A stretch of 64,000 bases of DNA, taken from assembly GCA_039024895.1 (NCBI GenBank), contig JBCCPJ010000019.1, positions 3,345 through 67,344 on the forward strand. The letters are read 5' to 3'. Position numbers and translations under genes: made by a program. The DNA is from JAJDOD01 sp039024895 (GTDB lineage: Bacteria; Pseudomonadota; Alphaproteobacteria; Rhodobacterales; Rhodobacteraceae). Shown in pieces: positions 53,459 through 63,538 of this stretch; the stretch's first letter is position 1; each line of letters starts with the position of its first letter. The notes beneath the pieces are model-generated. The model was given only the letters and a program-made list of their open reading frames with translations. It did not search any database and was not told the DNA's origin.

Positions 53459-54046
53459 ATGCGCCAAGCGACGATCACCCGAAAAACAGCGGAAACGGAT
53501 ATCTCCGTTGAGATCAATCTCGACGGGACCGGCATGTATGACAATCAGACCGGTATCGGCTTTTTCGATCATATGCTGGACCAGCTCGCGCGGCATGCGT
53601 TGATCGACATGAAAGTGCGTGCCTCGGGTGATCTGCATATCGACGACCACCACACAGTTGAGGATACCGGCATCGCCCTTGGTCAGGCGCTGGCTGAAGC
53701 GGTCGGCGACAAACGTGGGATTTCGCGATACGGCGCGTGTCTTTTGCCCATGGACGACGCCCTCGTGCGCACTGCGCTTGATCTGTCGGCGCGGCCCTTT
53801 CTGGTCTGGAACGTGACCACGCCAACCGCCAAGATCGGCGCTTTCGACACGGAACTGGTACGGGAATTCTTCCAGGCCTTTTCGACCCACGGCGGGCTGA
53901 CGCTACATGTGGATGCCCTGCACGGCGTCAATAGCCACCACATTGCGGAAGCCGCATTCAAATCAGTGGCCCGCGCCCTTCGGGAAGCACTTGAAGTTGA
54001 TCCGCGCAAGTCGGATGCGATCCCGTCGACAAAAGGCGCTTTATGA
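53459..54046 (+). CDS. hisB: imidazoleglycerol-phosphate dehydratase
   Basis: Histidine synthesis enzyme that dehydrates imidazole glycerol phosphate, 195 residues. The metal-binding histidine clusters are seen in GIGFFDHMLDQLARHA, DLHIDDHHTVEDTGIALG and GVNSHHIAEAAFKSVARAL. It is the single-function form without a phosphatase domain. The ATG at 53459 follows GAAGGAGAGG; the frame is open upstream. It is followed by hisH after 58 bp. Confidence 0.96.
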   Translation: MRQATITRKTAETDISVEINLDGTGMYDNQTGIGFFDHMLDQLARHALIDMKVRASGDLHIDDHHTVEDTGIALGQALAEAVGDKRGISRYGACLLPMDDALVRTALDLSARPFLVWNVTTPTAKIGAFDTELVREFFQAFSTHGGLTLHVDALHGVNSHHIAEAAFKSVARALREALEVDPRKSDAIPSTKGAL

Positions 54047-54104
54047 CAGTCGCGCGGGAGCGACCTTCGCGCGTCCGCAGAACAACTGAACCTGAAAGAA
54101 ACGC

Positions 54105-54743
54105 ATGATTACGGTTCTGATCGACTATGGTGCCGGCAATTTGCATTCGGCGGAGAAAGCCTTTCAACGCATGGCATTGGAAGCGGATGCGGGCGAAATC
54201 ATCGTGACGTCCCGCGCGGAAGATGTTTTGCGGGCCGACCGCATCGTCTTGCCGGGCGATGGCGCTTTTCCGGCCTGTATGGAGGCATTGACGGCGGATA
54301 CCGCCCTTTTCGAGGCTCTTTTGGAGGCGGTAGAAGTCAAGGCGTGCCCGTTTCTAGGTATTTGCGTCGGTATGCAGTTGATGGCGCAAAAGGGCGAGGA
54401 GTATCGCCTCGTGGATGGTCTCGGTTGGATTGATGGGGCGGTGCAAAAGATTACGCCCCAGGACACAACGATGAAAGTGCCGCATATGGGTTGGAATGAT
54501 CTTGTGATCGAACAGGACCACGCCGTGTTGCAGGGTATCAAGACCGGCGATCACGCCTATTTCGTGCATTCCTATCAAATGGTGATGGGCACGGCGTCGG
54601 AACGGCTTGCGTCTTGCGATTATGGCGGACCGGTCACTGCCATCGTTGGACGCGATACGATGGTCGGCACCCAGTTCCACCCCGAGAAGAGCCAATCTAC
54701 AGGGCTGCGGCTCATACAAAACTGGCTTGAATGGCGCCCCTAG
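54105..54743 (+). CDS. hisH: imidazole glycerol phosphate synthase, glutaminase subunit
   Basis: Glutamine amidotransferase subunit of the HisHF complex, 212 residues. The catalytic triad is evident: C87 in FLGICVGMQLM, and the histidine and glutamate in GTQFHPEKSQ. It supplies ammonia to HisF for imidazole ring closure. In many relatives hisA, hisF and hisE come next, but here no such gene follows. Confidence 0.97.
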   Translation: MITVLIDYGAGNLHSAEKAFQRMALEADAGEIIVTSRAEDVLRADRIVLPGDGAFPACMEALTADTALFEALLEAVEVKACPFLGICVGMQLMAQKGEEYRLVDGLGWIDGAVQKITPQDTTMKVPHMGWNDLVIEQDHAVLQGIKTGDHAYFVHSYQMVMGTASERLASCDYGGPVTAIVGRDTMVGTQFHPEKSQSTGLRLIQNWLEWRP

Positions 54744-55083
54744 AGCGTCTGACGACAAACCTGAAACACTGCGTATGACGCGTTCGCACGGCCTCTGCGA
54801 GCCGCGTTATGGGAGAAGTTTGTATCGTGAGAAGAAACACCGGCGACGTTCGAGGTTCCGGCTGAAATGCCAAACATCGCGCCTCCGTCCTGAAAAGATG
54901 GCCAATAAGCGGCGGAACTCACTCGGTCGCTGGTTTCGAGTGCCTCAGCCGACTATGGTTAAATCAAGACGCTATCCATGTCGGTGAAATTTGCTTCAAT
55001 GGCAAAAGACCGGGCGGCATGGCAGGCGAACGCTCGTCTCGCTGCAATGCACCGATCAATAATTGGCTTTGCCTAAACTGCCG
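54744..55083. other. intergenic region after hisH, no gene seen
   Basis: About 340 bp where hisA would be expected from related genomes. Only short ORFs without ribosome-binding sites occur. No hairpin terminator for hisBH stood out on reading. Confidence 0.55.
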
Positions 55084-55254
55084 TCAGTCCTTCAACCGTA
55101 GATCGGCCAATCCATCAGCGATCACAGCGCTGAGGAGCGTGAAGGTACCGGCGGTGGCATAGGCAATAAAGGCAAGCATCACTGACGCAGTCGCGATATA
55201 CACGCTGGTCGCAGTCGCTATGGCGACGAGGATACTGACGATCAAAAAACCCAT
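55084..55254 (-). CDS. small membrane protein, 56 aa
   Basis: The ATG at 55254 (MGFLIVSILVAIATATSVYI) follows GCGGAGAAAC, a good ribosome-binding site. The product is almost wholly hydrophobic with two likely membrane segments and a charged end (DGLADLRLKD). No family is recognised. It lies 110 bp beyond the acyl-CoA synthetase gene on the same strand. The open frame extends upstream to 55389, but that part lies in the intergenic region. Confidence 0.6.
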   Translation of the reverse strand: MGFLIVSILVAIATATSVYIATASVMLAFIAYATAGTFTLLSAVIADGLADLRLKD

Positions 55255-55364
55255 GTTTCTCCGCTTTCCACTTTCGAAGTTTGTTAAAAGTGAAAAGTTA
55301 ATAAGGCGGTAATAGGGCGAAGATTTCTCAAACTGCGGCAAAATCAAGCCAAACGGATAAATTT

Positions 55365-57254
55365 TTAGCGGTTTTCCGCCCATTGCCACGGTCGCGTGTA
55401 CTCTCCAAGCACAAGTGAGATCGCTTCTTCGTCACAATTTTCGCGCCCATCGAGATGTGCAACGAGGCCCAGTTTCTTATCCTCAACCACCTGAGTGACC
55501 CGTGCGGCATGCCCCGCTTCGGCGAGCGCTGCATTATAAACGCGCGTGATGGCACTGCGTCGCAAATCTGGCTTGAACACTTTACCAACGGCGGTTTTTG
55601 GAATTTCTGCAATTATTTCAAGGTATTTTGGCACAGCCGCGCCTTCGTGGATGTGCTTTTCTGCATAATCCATCAACTCCGCCTCGGTCACGGAGGCATG
55701 GGCCACGAGTTCAACATAAGCGCAGGGCAGCTCGCCGGCATAAGCGTCGGGCTGTCCGATTGCGCCGACCATCGCAACCGCCGGATGACCGGCAAGCGCC
55801 TCTTCGATCTCAGCCGGGTCGATATTGTGGCCGCCGCGAATGATCAGATCTTTTGCCCGTCCTGTGATCCAAAGATAGCCATCTGCGTCCAACCGACCAA
55901 GATCGCCTGTCCGCAAATAGTTTCCGTGGTGGAACAAATCGGCATTCTTTTCATCTTGCGTGTAAGTTTTGCCAGCAAACACCCCAGGGTTGGCGATGCA
56001 GATCTCGCCCACCTCGTCGGTGGCGCATTCGCGGACCCCGTCCGCCGTCCCCATCAGGATTTTAACGTCCGTATAGGGGAACGGAATACCGACGGAGCCA
56101 ATCTTCTTGATCCCACCAATCGGATTGCACGAGACAAGGCATGTGGCTTCGGTCAAACCGTAGCCTTCAATGACTTCGACGCCCGCTGCTTTTTCGAACC
56201 GTTTGTACAGCTCAACGGGCAATGGCGCGGAGCCGCTGAACACTTGCTTGATTGAGGATATATCGCCATCGACCGGACGCTGCATCAGCGCGGAGAATGC
56301 AGTTGGCACGCCGATGATGAAAGTGGCCCGCCACCGCTCCACCAGCTTCCAGAAGTTGTCAAAGACGCCATCACCGCGATACCCGGCGGGCGTTGGAAAC
56401 ACGACATGGGCTCCCGAAGCGATCATCGACATCAAAACGGGATGGCAGGCAAAGACGTGGAACAACGGCAAGGGGCAAAGCACTGTGCTGTCCTCATCAA
56501 AGAGCAGCGTGTTCCCGAGCCAGCCGTTATAGACCATGCCCGATTGCTTATGCTGCGCAACCTTTGGCACACCCGTCGTGCCGCCGGTGTGAAAATAGGC
56601 CGCCACACGGTCTTCTACCTTCTCCTCAAACGTCAGTTCCGTCGGTTGCTTCGACAGCTCTCCGAGGAAGTCCTTGACCGTCGCTTTATGGGCTACGGGG
56701 TTTTTCGGGCGGATCAGGGGAACGATCCATGACTTTGGCGGACTGAGATAGCGGAGAAGATCAACCTCCAGAACGGTTTTTACGTTTGGCGCGAGCGCCG
56801 CTGCCGCAGCGGCCTTTTGGGGCACATCCGTTTTCGGAAAGGCCTTCAGCGTGACAAGTACCTTCGCATTCGTTTCCCGCAGGATGCCCGCGATATGTTC
56901 CACATCCAAAAGCGGATTGATCGGGTTCACGATCCCTGCGGTCATCCCGCCAAGCAGCGCAAGCGTGGTTTCGTTGGCGTTGGGCAGGATATACGCCACG
57001 ACGTCGTTCTCGCCCACGCCAAGGCTGCGGAAGAGGTTGGCGGTCTGCGCCGACTTTGATCGAAATTCAGACCACGTCATGGTCTCTGCCGGGTCCTTCG
57101 GACCGGAGAGTAATTGAAACGTCACGGCGGGACGACTGCCAAACTTTTCTGCCGTGCGTTGAAGCGCCTGATAAACGGTCTTCGGTAGATCGCGTACCTC
57201 CCACGCCATTTCTTGCTCGATGGCATCGCGTTGCTCACGAGATGAAAAATTCAT
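55365..57254 (-). CDS. acyl-CoA synthetase (AMP-forming)
   Basis: Adenylate-forming enzyme of 629 residues that joins a carboxylic acid to CoA. The phosphate-binding loop is YFHTGGTTGVPKVAQHK; other motifs are VEVIEGYGLTEATCLVS and the hinge GDLGRLDADGYLWITGRAKD, with the catalytic lysine expected in PKTAVGKVFKPDLR. It is closest in feel to medium- or long-chain FadD-like enzymes, but the substrate cannot be fixed. The ATG at 57254 follows GGAGGAGG. Confidence 0.92.
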   Translation of the reverse strand: MNFSSREQRDAIEQEMAWEVRDLPKTVYQALQRTAEKFGSRPAVTFQLLSGPKDPAETMTWSEFRSKSAQTANLFRSLGVGENDVVAYILPNANETTLALLGGMTAGIVNPINPLLDVEHIAGILRETNAKVLVTLKAFPKTDVPQKAAAAAALAPNVKTVLEVDLLRYLSPPKSWIVPLIRPKNPVAHKATVKDFLGELSKQPTELTFEEKVEDRVAAYFHTGGTTGVPKVAQHKQSGMVYNGWLGNTLLFDEDSTVLCPLPLFHVFACHPVLMSMIASGAHVVFPTPAGYRGDGVFDNFWKLVERWRATFIIGVPTAFSALMQRPVDGDISSIKQVFSGSAPLPVELYKRFEKAAGVEVIEGYGLTEATCLVSCNPIGGIKKIGSVGIPFPYTDVKILMGTADGVRECATDEVGEICIANPGVFAGKTYTQDEKNADLFHHGNYLRTGDLGRLDADGYLWITGRAKDLIIRGGHNIDPAEIEEALAGHPAVAMVGAIGQPDAYAGELPCAYVELVAHASVTEAELMDYAEKHIHEGAAVPKYLEIIAEIPKTAVGKVFKPDLRRSAITRVYNAALAEAGHAARVTQVVEDKKLGLVAHLDGRENCDEEAISLVLGEYTRPWQWAENR

Positions 57255-57406
57255 GCCCGGTCCTCCTCCCCATTTCTTAACCCAAAGTTCTGCGCCATTG
57301 CGACGCATCCGGCAAGAGGTGTTCCCGATAACGGACGCAGCGTTACCACGGCAGCTAAATCAGACGTCGCCAGGGTTCTTGGGTCCGAGCGCACAGGAGG
57401 CGCGCC

Positions 57407-59191
57407 TTACTCGGCGGCCACACCTTCCGTGAATTGAAGGCGCGCGAGCCGGGCATAGAGCCCGTCTTCTGCTACAAGACTATCGTGGGTGCCGTTCGCG
57501 ATGATCCTCCCACCGTCAAAAACCAGGATCCGATCCGCCTTCTTGACCGTGGCTAACCGGTGCGCGACAACAAGCGTCGTGCGATCTGCGCTGAGCCGTT
57601 CAACGGCAAGCTGAACCGCCCGTTCACTTTCCGCATCAAGTGCACTGGTTGCCTCGTCGAGCAAAAGGATTGGCGCGTCTCTCAGGATAGCGCGGGCGAT
57701 CGCGATCCGTTGTTTCTGACCGCCCGATAGCAAAACACCCCGCTCGCCGACCGCCGTTTCATACCCATCGGGTAAGGCGGTCAGAAATTCATGGGCAGCA
57801 GCTGCCTTCGCGGCCGCTTCAATTTCCGCGTCAGTTGCAGTTGGGCGACCGAAGCGGATGTTCTCCCGCGCCGTCGTGCCGAAAATCACCGGCTCCTGAG
57901 GCACCAAGGCCAGATGTGCGCGGAATTCGGTGCGTGAAAGTGTGGTTAGGTCATGGCCATCAATGGAGATGCGCCCGCTTTGCGGGTCGTAAAACCGAAA
58001 GAGGAGCTGAATGATCGTTGTCTTGCCCGCGCCAGACGGTCCGACAAGGGCAACGGTTTCGCCTGGTTCCACGTCGAAGGATACCTGATTGAGCGCTTTG
58101 TCCCCCGGTCGTGTCGGGTAGTGAAAGACCACATCTTCGAAGCTCACCCGCCCTGCAACGGGTGATGTCATTGGCGTCGGCGACCGCGGATCGGACACGG
58201 TATCATCGGCCTGTAGTAACTCGACCAACCGTTCAGTTGCCCCAGCAGCCCGTTGAAGCTCGCCCCAGATTTCCGACAACGCGCCAACCGCACCAGCAAC
58301 GACCACGGCATAGATGACAAATTGGACCAATTCGCCGACAGTCATGACCTCCGCGCGCACGTCGCGGGCACCAATCCAGAGAACGCCCACAATACCGGTA
58401 AAGACCAGCGTAATGATAAGCACCGTCATGATCGCCCGAAGCCTGATCCTCTGCTGCGCCGAGAGGAAGGACCGTTCGGTGACATCTCCAAAAGCAGCAC
58501 GGCTTTCGGTTTCGTGGGTGAACGCCTGAACGGCCTGAACCGACAGCAAAGCCTCAGATGCCTGCCCGGATGAATTCGCGATCCAGTCCTGGTTTTCCCG
58601 CGACAACACCCGCAGCCGCCTTCCCATCAAAATTATGGGCACGACAATTGCCGGGACAAGGAGCATCACGAGGCCCGCCAGCTTCACCGAGGTAACAAAC
58701 AACAGCGCCAATCCGCCCAACAACATCAGCACGTTGCGCGCCGCCATAGAGGCGGACGACCCAATGACCCCAAGAATGACCGTTGTATCGGTCGTCAGCC
58801 GGCTCAAAACTTCGCCCGTCATCAGCTTTTCGTAGAACGAGGGGCTCATCGTAATCATGCGGTCAAAGACGGCTTTTCGAATATCGGCCACCACGCGCTC
58901 ACCGAGGCGGGTGACAAAATAATATCGAATCCCCGTGCCCAGCGCGAGCAACACAGCAATCAGCAAAGCGGCCAAAAAGTAGCTGTCGAGCAGTTCAACC
59001 GCTTCGGTTTCAAAACCGTCAACGACGCGCCGCACGGCAAGGGGCAAAATAAGCGAGATCACCGCCGTCGACACCAGTGCAAAGACAGTGCCGTAAACCA
59101 ACACAGGATAGGTGGCGATGAACGGCCAGAGTGCACGCAACGATCCGACGTTCTTCGACTTTTCGCGATCTTCGGCTATCGTGTCGTCCAT
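57407..59191 (-). CDS. ABC exporter, fused permease-ATPase
   Basis: Half-size ABC exporter of 594 residues with six membrane segments in the first 330 residues (YPVLVYGTVFALVSTAVISL, YFLAALLIAVLLALGTGIRY and others) and a C-terminal ATPase domain: Walker A GPSGAGKTT, signature LSGGQKQRIAIARA, Walker B ILLLDEATSALD. It should work as a homodimer, like MsbA-type lipid or drug exporters. The cargo is unknown. It stands alone upstream of the acyl-CoA synthetase gene. Confidence 0.93.
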   Translation of the reverse strand: MDDTIAEDREKSKNVGSLRALWPFIATYPVLVYGTVFALVSTAVISLILPLAVRRVVDGFETEAVELLDSYFLAALLIAVLLALGTGIRYYFVTRLGERVVADIRKAVFDRMITMSPSFYEKLMTGEVLSRLTTDTTVILGVIGSSASMAARNVLMLLGGLALLFVTSVKLAGLVMLLVPAIVVPIILMGRRLRVLSRENQDWIANSSGQASEALLSVQAVQAFTHETESRAAFGDVTERSFLSAQQRIRLRAIMTVLIITLVFTGIVGVLWIGARDVRAEVMTVGELVQFVIYAVVVAGAVGALSEIWGELQRAAGATERLVELLQADDTVSDPRSPTPMTSPVAGRVSFEDVVFHYPTRPGDKALNQVSFDVEPGETVALVGPSGAGKTTIIQLLFRFYDPQSGRISIDGHDLTTLSRTEFRAHLALVPQEPVIFGTTARENIRFGRPTATDAEIEAAAKAAAAHEFLTALPDGYETAVGERGVLLSGGQKQRIAIARAILRDAPILLLDEATSALDAESERAVQLAVERLSADRTTLVVAHRLATVKKADRILVFDGGRIIANGTHDSLVAEDGLYARLARLQFTEGVAAE

Positions 59192-59368
59192 TGCGGTCCC
59201 TCGGTGGTATCAGATAACCAAAGCAGGGTCTGTCCGACAAGCGAACAATATGAAATGCGACGTATCGAACCGCCGTGGCGGTTAGAGTTCTGGCCGCCCG
59301 CGAAGCTGGAATGGAATGACCATGCGACCCGACGAGGGTTCCACGTTTAAAAAGTCTGGGAGAGGTTT

Positions 59369-59443
<75 letters not shown>

Positions 59444-60754
59444 TCAGCACCCGTGGAGCTATGTCATTGGCATTCTTGGGTCAAGGGCAAACCCGTGAAG
59501 GGCGCAAGGCCATCTGAATTTTGGACGGTCGAGAGTTATATCGTCACTGCGCTTTTCGAGCCCAAGTTCCTCAACGCCAAAGATGAACGTCTTTGTGGAA
59601 TACCTGCGCAAGGACAGGCCCGGAACCAGCATTATGAGTTTCTGGGCATTTCTTGAAGTGCGGCACAAGCGGAGGTCACTTTCTTTGTTTGCAGCGAAAG
59701 ATTGTCTACGGCCATCGAATTGGAGGCGGCGCTGTATTCGATCAAGGAAGCTCAGGGGGCATAGCCCGAGAGACGGCAACTGGCGATGTGGTCCGTCTCC
59801 CACGCGAAGTGCGCAGTAACACCGCAACAATTGGCGCTCTCGAGACCAATGCTCGTTGGGGCGCTCAACCTAGTACCGCGCTGATAACCACCAGCGGCGC
59901 AGCCCTGATTGGGGGATTAGGCGGCCACGACCCAAGCCAAAAGACATCGTAGCCATTTCGCGTTGCGGCAAGGCGCATGACTTGCATGTCGCGGTGGCTT
60001 TTGCTCCCATTGAAGCCCAACGCAACATGCCTGGAAGCGTATGTCAGTAGAGGTGGAAGAACCATCGGGGACCAGTAGCGATATCGTCAGGCACGTGAAT
60101 CACCTCACAGTCCATGAATGCGCGCCTCGCGCACGAACCCTCCCTTGTGTCCCGAGACCGCCCGTGACATACGCTTCTGGCGCACGCTTGGCCATTTGCC
60201 AGAGTCCTGCATTGAGATGATCAAAATGCATGTCCGGGCGATTGCGACATGGGTGCGTAGAGGGTTGTCTTCTTAAGACCGACCTAACCCACGTGAACGA
60301 GGCTGCGGGTATCATCGTGGTAGAACCGGATACTCTTTTGCCAACGGACAGGATTGAACCGAACAACATCACCTTCGGTCACTGATCGGCTGTATCCTGC
60401 GCTTTGTCAGCAAGGGGCTGAAGCAGCCGACGCGATGTTTTTGACCAATGACGTATTCGGCGGCTTAATCCAAAACTACCTCTGGAGATTATCGTCTAAC
60501 GGCTTCTAATTGCCTAAGTTGCCAGCTTCTGCCCCCCCCTGCGCCGCGCGTCCCAAGTAGTAAAGGACTGGCTCAAGATCAGGCCCGTGCCCCCGCCCGA
60601 TGAGCAAAAACTCCTTCGCCACTCGCCTACGCGCACCGGAAAGAACACAGAGCGTTGACCCAATCCCTCTTGCGGAAAGTCGCGGGATCGCGCGCGCCAA
60701 GACGATGCCAACACCCGGTTCAGGTTCAGCGCCAAATGCTCTAGCCTCGCGGCC
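59444..60754. other. 1.3 kb region with no recognisable gene
   Basis: Every reading frame is broken into short ORFs (under 125 codons) without ribosome-binding sites or known motifs. The base composition drifts lower in GC than neighbouring genes in places. It starts right beside tRNA-Gly, a frequent landing site for integrating elements, so it may be the eroded remains of an insertion. No integrase fragment or repeat of the tRNA end was noticed. Confidence 0.55.
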
Positions 60755-61969
60755 ATGGAGCAAACCCAACATGACAGTCGATACGCGTGGGCGCGTCTCG
60801 CAATAAGCCTCGCCGTGAGCGTGGTTGGCTCCATCGGCATGTGGGCGGTGATTGTCGTGCTGCCCGCCATGCAGGCCGATTTCGGGATTTCCCGCGCCGG
60901 CGCAACCCTGCCTTACATCTTTTGTATGACTGGCTTTGCCTTTGGCAACTTCGTCCTCGGGCGCGCGGTCGACCGGTGGGGGATTACACCTGTGCTGATG
61001 GTCTCGGCCGTGACGCAAGCTCTCGGGTTCGCTTTAGCCGCCGTAACCCCGTCACTGGCAGTCGTCTCGGTGCTCCATCTCGCGCTTGGGCTGGGGGCGG
61101 CGGCGAGTTTTGGCCCCTTGATCGCGGATGTGTCGCAATGGTTTCTCCGGCGCCGTGGGATCGCGGTCGCCATCGCCGCGAGCGGCAACTATCTGGCCGG
61201 AACGGTCTGGCCGACACCGATTGCCTGGATCATGGCGCAAAGCGGCTGGCAAGGGGCCTATCTCGCCTTGGCCGTTTTGATTCTGGCAGTGGTGCTGCCC
61301 GGCGCGCTGCTCCTCCGGCGCCAGATTGATACGGCTTCCACCGCGCGCGCCACAACCGCCGCGGCGGACAAGGCGGCCACGCTGCGCATTGCCCCGCGAA
61401 CGCTCCAAATCCTGCTCGCGCTGGCGGGTATCGGCTGCTGCACTGCCATGTCCATGCCACAGGTGCATATCGTCGCCCTGTGCATCGACCGTGGGTTTGG
61501 TCCGCAAGCGGGGGCCGAAATGCTAAGCCTGATGCTGGCTGGCGGTGTCATATCCCGCCTCTTCTTCGGTGCCCTGTCCGACCGGCTGGGCGGATTGATG
61601 GTGCTGGCTATTGGCGGCACGCTCCAAATGCTCGCGCTCAGCTTGTTTCTGATCCAGGGCGATATGGCATCGCTATATCTTATCTCGTTGATTTTTGGTC
61701 TGAGCCAAGGGGGCATTGTGCCGTCCTACGCGATAATCGTTCGCGAATACATGCCGCCGCTGGAAGCAGGTCGCCGCGTGGGCATTGTGGTTGGGGCCAC
61801 CGTTCTGGGCATGGCCTTTGGCGGATGGGTGACCGGTTGGCTCTATGATCTCACGGGTGATTACGCCGCCGCCATCTGGAACGGTATTGCCTGGAATTTG
61901 CTGAACGTGACAATTGCCCTTGGCTTACTGGCCCGGATCAGCACGGCGCGGTCCGCCTCGGTTCACTGA
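60755..61969 (+). CDS. MFS transporter
   Basis: Inner-membrane transporter of the major facilitator superfamily, 404 residues with about 12 membrane segments. The loop between TM2 and TM3 has GRAVDRWGITPVLM, and the second half has FGALSDRLGGLMVLAIGG. It resembles oxalate/formate-antiporter-like or monocarboxylate carriers. The substrate is unknown. The ribosome-binding site is poor. Confidence 0.88.
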   Translation: MEQTQHDSRYAWARLAISLAVSVVGSIGMWAVIVVLPAMQADFGISRAGATLPYIFCMTGFAFGNFVLGRAVDRWGITPVLMVSAVTQALGFALAAVTPSLAVVSVLHLALGLGAAASFGPLIADVSQWFLRRRGIAVAIAASGNYLAGTVWPTPIAWIMAQSGWQGAYLALAVLILAVVLPGALLLRRQIDTASTARATTAAADKAATLRIAPRTLQILLALAGIGCCTAMSMPQVHIVALCIDRGFGPQAGAEMLSLMLAGGVISRLFFGALSDRLGGLMVLAIGGTLQMLALSLFLIQGDMASLYLISLIFGLSQGGIVPSYAIIVREYMPPLEAGRRVGIVVGATVLGMAFGGWVTGWLYDLTGDYAAAIWNGIAWNLLNVTIALGLLARISTARSASVH

Positions 61970-62030
61970 TATATCACTCGTCCAACTGTTATATCCGTCA
62001 TCTCCCTCGAGGCCGAGCTAATATATCAGT
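61965..62030. repeat. 10-bp inverted repeat joining two convergent genes
   Basis: ACTGATATAT (61965-61974) and ATATATCAGT (62021-62030) are perfect inverted copies 46 bp apart. The left arm spans the MFS stop codon, and the right arm ends at the last base of the metallopeptidase gene. The core between has a further ATATCC. The structure could act as a weak terminator or be chance AT symmetry. Confidence 0.45.
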
Positions 62031-62878
62031 TAAAGTCGCGTCGCGCCAAAGGTATCGCAGCTCTGCACATCCCCGGTTTCGTAGCCCCGCGCGAACCACC
62101 TTTGTCGCTGCTCGGAAGTCCCATGGGTAAACGTATGGGGCTGAGGTATCCGGCCCGCGTTGCGTTGTAACGTATCGTCGCCAATCCGCTTTGCGGCGTT
62201 CATCGCCTCCGCAATGTCGCCCCGTTCCAGCGAGCCAAACCGCGCCTGCGCCAAGCGCGCCCAGACTCCAGAATAGCAATCAGCCTGCAGCTCGATCCGA
62301 ACGGAAATCGCATTGCCTTCCTCGCTGCTAACCCGAGCCCGTATCTGGTTCGCTTGTCCGAGGATGCCCAGTTCCTGCTGCACATGGTGCGCCACCTCAT
62401 GGGCCACCACATAAGCGGCGGCAAAATCGCCGCCCGCGCCCATGTCACGCTCCAAGGTCGTGAAGAAATTGGTATCGAGGTAAATCTTCTCATCCGCCGG
62501 GCAGTAAAACGGGCCGGTGGCGCCGCTGGCATTGCCGCAAGGCGATTGCGTCACCCCCTTGAACAGCACCAAAACGGCAGGATCATAGGGCCGACCCACT
62601 TGCCGGGCGAATATGTCCGCCCAAATTTCTTCCGTATCAGCAAGCGCCACGCTGACAAACTCTCCGGCGCGAATATCCGCCTCGGTCAAGTCCGAACTGC
62701 CGCTTTCAATCGGAGCGCCGCCCTGCCCTTGCAAGAACGGCGTCACATCGACCCCAAACACATAGCCGAGCGCCAGAACGATCAGGATGCCAACGATTCC
62801 CATACTGCCCCCGGAACGCACCGGAGAACGGCGCCGATCTTCGATGTTTGAACTCCCCCTGCGACCACGCCAACGCAT
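62030..62878 (-). CDS. neutral zinc metallopeptidase (YpfJ family)
   Basis: A 282-residue protein with an N-terminal cytosolic basic part, one membrane segment (MGIVGILIVLALGYVFGV) and a periplasmic domain with the zinc motif VAHEVAHHVQQ and the third ligand in RIELQADCYSGVWA. It matches the YpfJ/PF04228 family of uncharacterised neutral proteases. The ATG at 62878 (MRWRGRRGSSN) follows GGAGGACAGT. Confidence 0.93.
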   Translation of the reverse strand: MRWRGRRGSSNIEDRRRSPVRSGGSMGIVGILIVLALGYVFGVDVTPFLQGQGGAPIESGSSDLTEADIRAGEFVSVALADTEEIWADIFARQVGRPYDPAVLVLFKGVTQSPCGNASGATGPFYCPADEKIYLDTNFFTTLERDMGAGGDFAAAYVVAHEVAHHVQQELGILGQANQIRARVSSEEGNAISVRIELQADCYSGVWARLAQARFGSLERGDIAEAMNAAKRIGDDTLQRNAGRIPQPHTFTHGTSEQRQRWFARGYETGDVQSCDTFGATRL

Positions 62879-62959
62879 ACTGTCCTCCAAATGCACCTTG
62901 AGACGAGTTTGCACCGCCAAAAGCTTGACGGCAATCGCCCAGTCTGGCTTGCAGCGCGT

Positions 62960-63538
62960 ATGATACGCGGATTATACGACTGGACCCTGTCCATGGCCAA
63001 CCACCCAAGGGCGCTTTGGGTTTTGGCGTTTGTGGCATTTATCGAAAGCTCGGTGTTCCCGATCCCGCCGGACATCCTGATGATCCCCATGGTCCTCGCG
63101 GCGCCGCGTCGCGCGTGGCTGATCGCCTTGGTCGCAACAGTCTCTTCCGTCCTCGGCGGAATTGCGGGCTACCTGATTGGTGCCCTTGCCTTTGAGACGC
63201 TCGGGCAACCCATCCTAGAGGCGCTCGGCAAGGCCGACCGCATGGTTGAGTTCAACGAACAATTCAACGATTTCGGTTTCTGGCCCGTCCTTATCGCGGG
63301 CCTGACACCTTTCCCTTACAAGGTCATCACGATCATGTCCGGTTGGACGGGCTTGCCGATCGGCACCTTTATCGTCACCTCGATTGTCGCGCGCGGGCTG
63401 CGCTTTTTCATCGTGTGCGGCCTTCTTTGGAAATTCGGCGCGCCCATCAAGGTCTTCATCGAGAAATACCTCGGCATTCTCTTCACGCTCTTTGTGATTT
63501 TGCTGATCGGCGGCTTCTACCTATTGAGATACCTATGA
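62960..63538 (+). CDS. DedA/YqaA-like membrane protein
   Basis: A 192-residue inner-membrane protein with about five hydrophobic segments and the SNARE-associated/DedA signature: FVAFIESSVFPIPPDILMIP and, later, GLTPFPYKVITIMSGWTGLP. DedA members handle lipid carriers such as undecaprenyl phosphate; this shorter branch resembles YqaA. The ATG at 62960 (MIRGLYDWTLSM) is chosen; the open frame starts earlier. It overlaps dsbB by three bases, so the two form an operon. Confidence 0.88.
   Translation: MIRGLYDWTLSMANHPRALWVLAFVAFIESSVFPIPPDILMIPMVLAAPRRAWLIALVATVSSVLGGIAGYLIGALAFETLGQPILEALGKADRMVEFNEQFNDFGFWPVLIAGLTPFPYKVITIMSGWTGLPIGTFIVTSIVARGLRFFIVCGLLWKFGAPIKVFIEKYLGILFTLFVILLIGGFYLLRYL

Noticed and set aside
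60506..61507. Long minus-strand ORFs near the MFS gene
   Set aside because: They are antisense to the transporter, are rich in Arg and Pro, and lack ribosome-binding sites; they are shadow frames of a high-GC gene.
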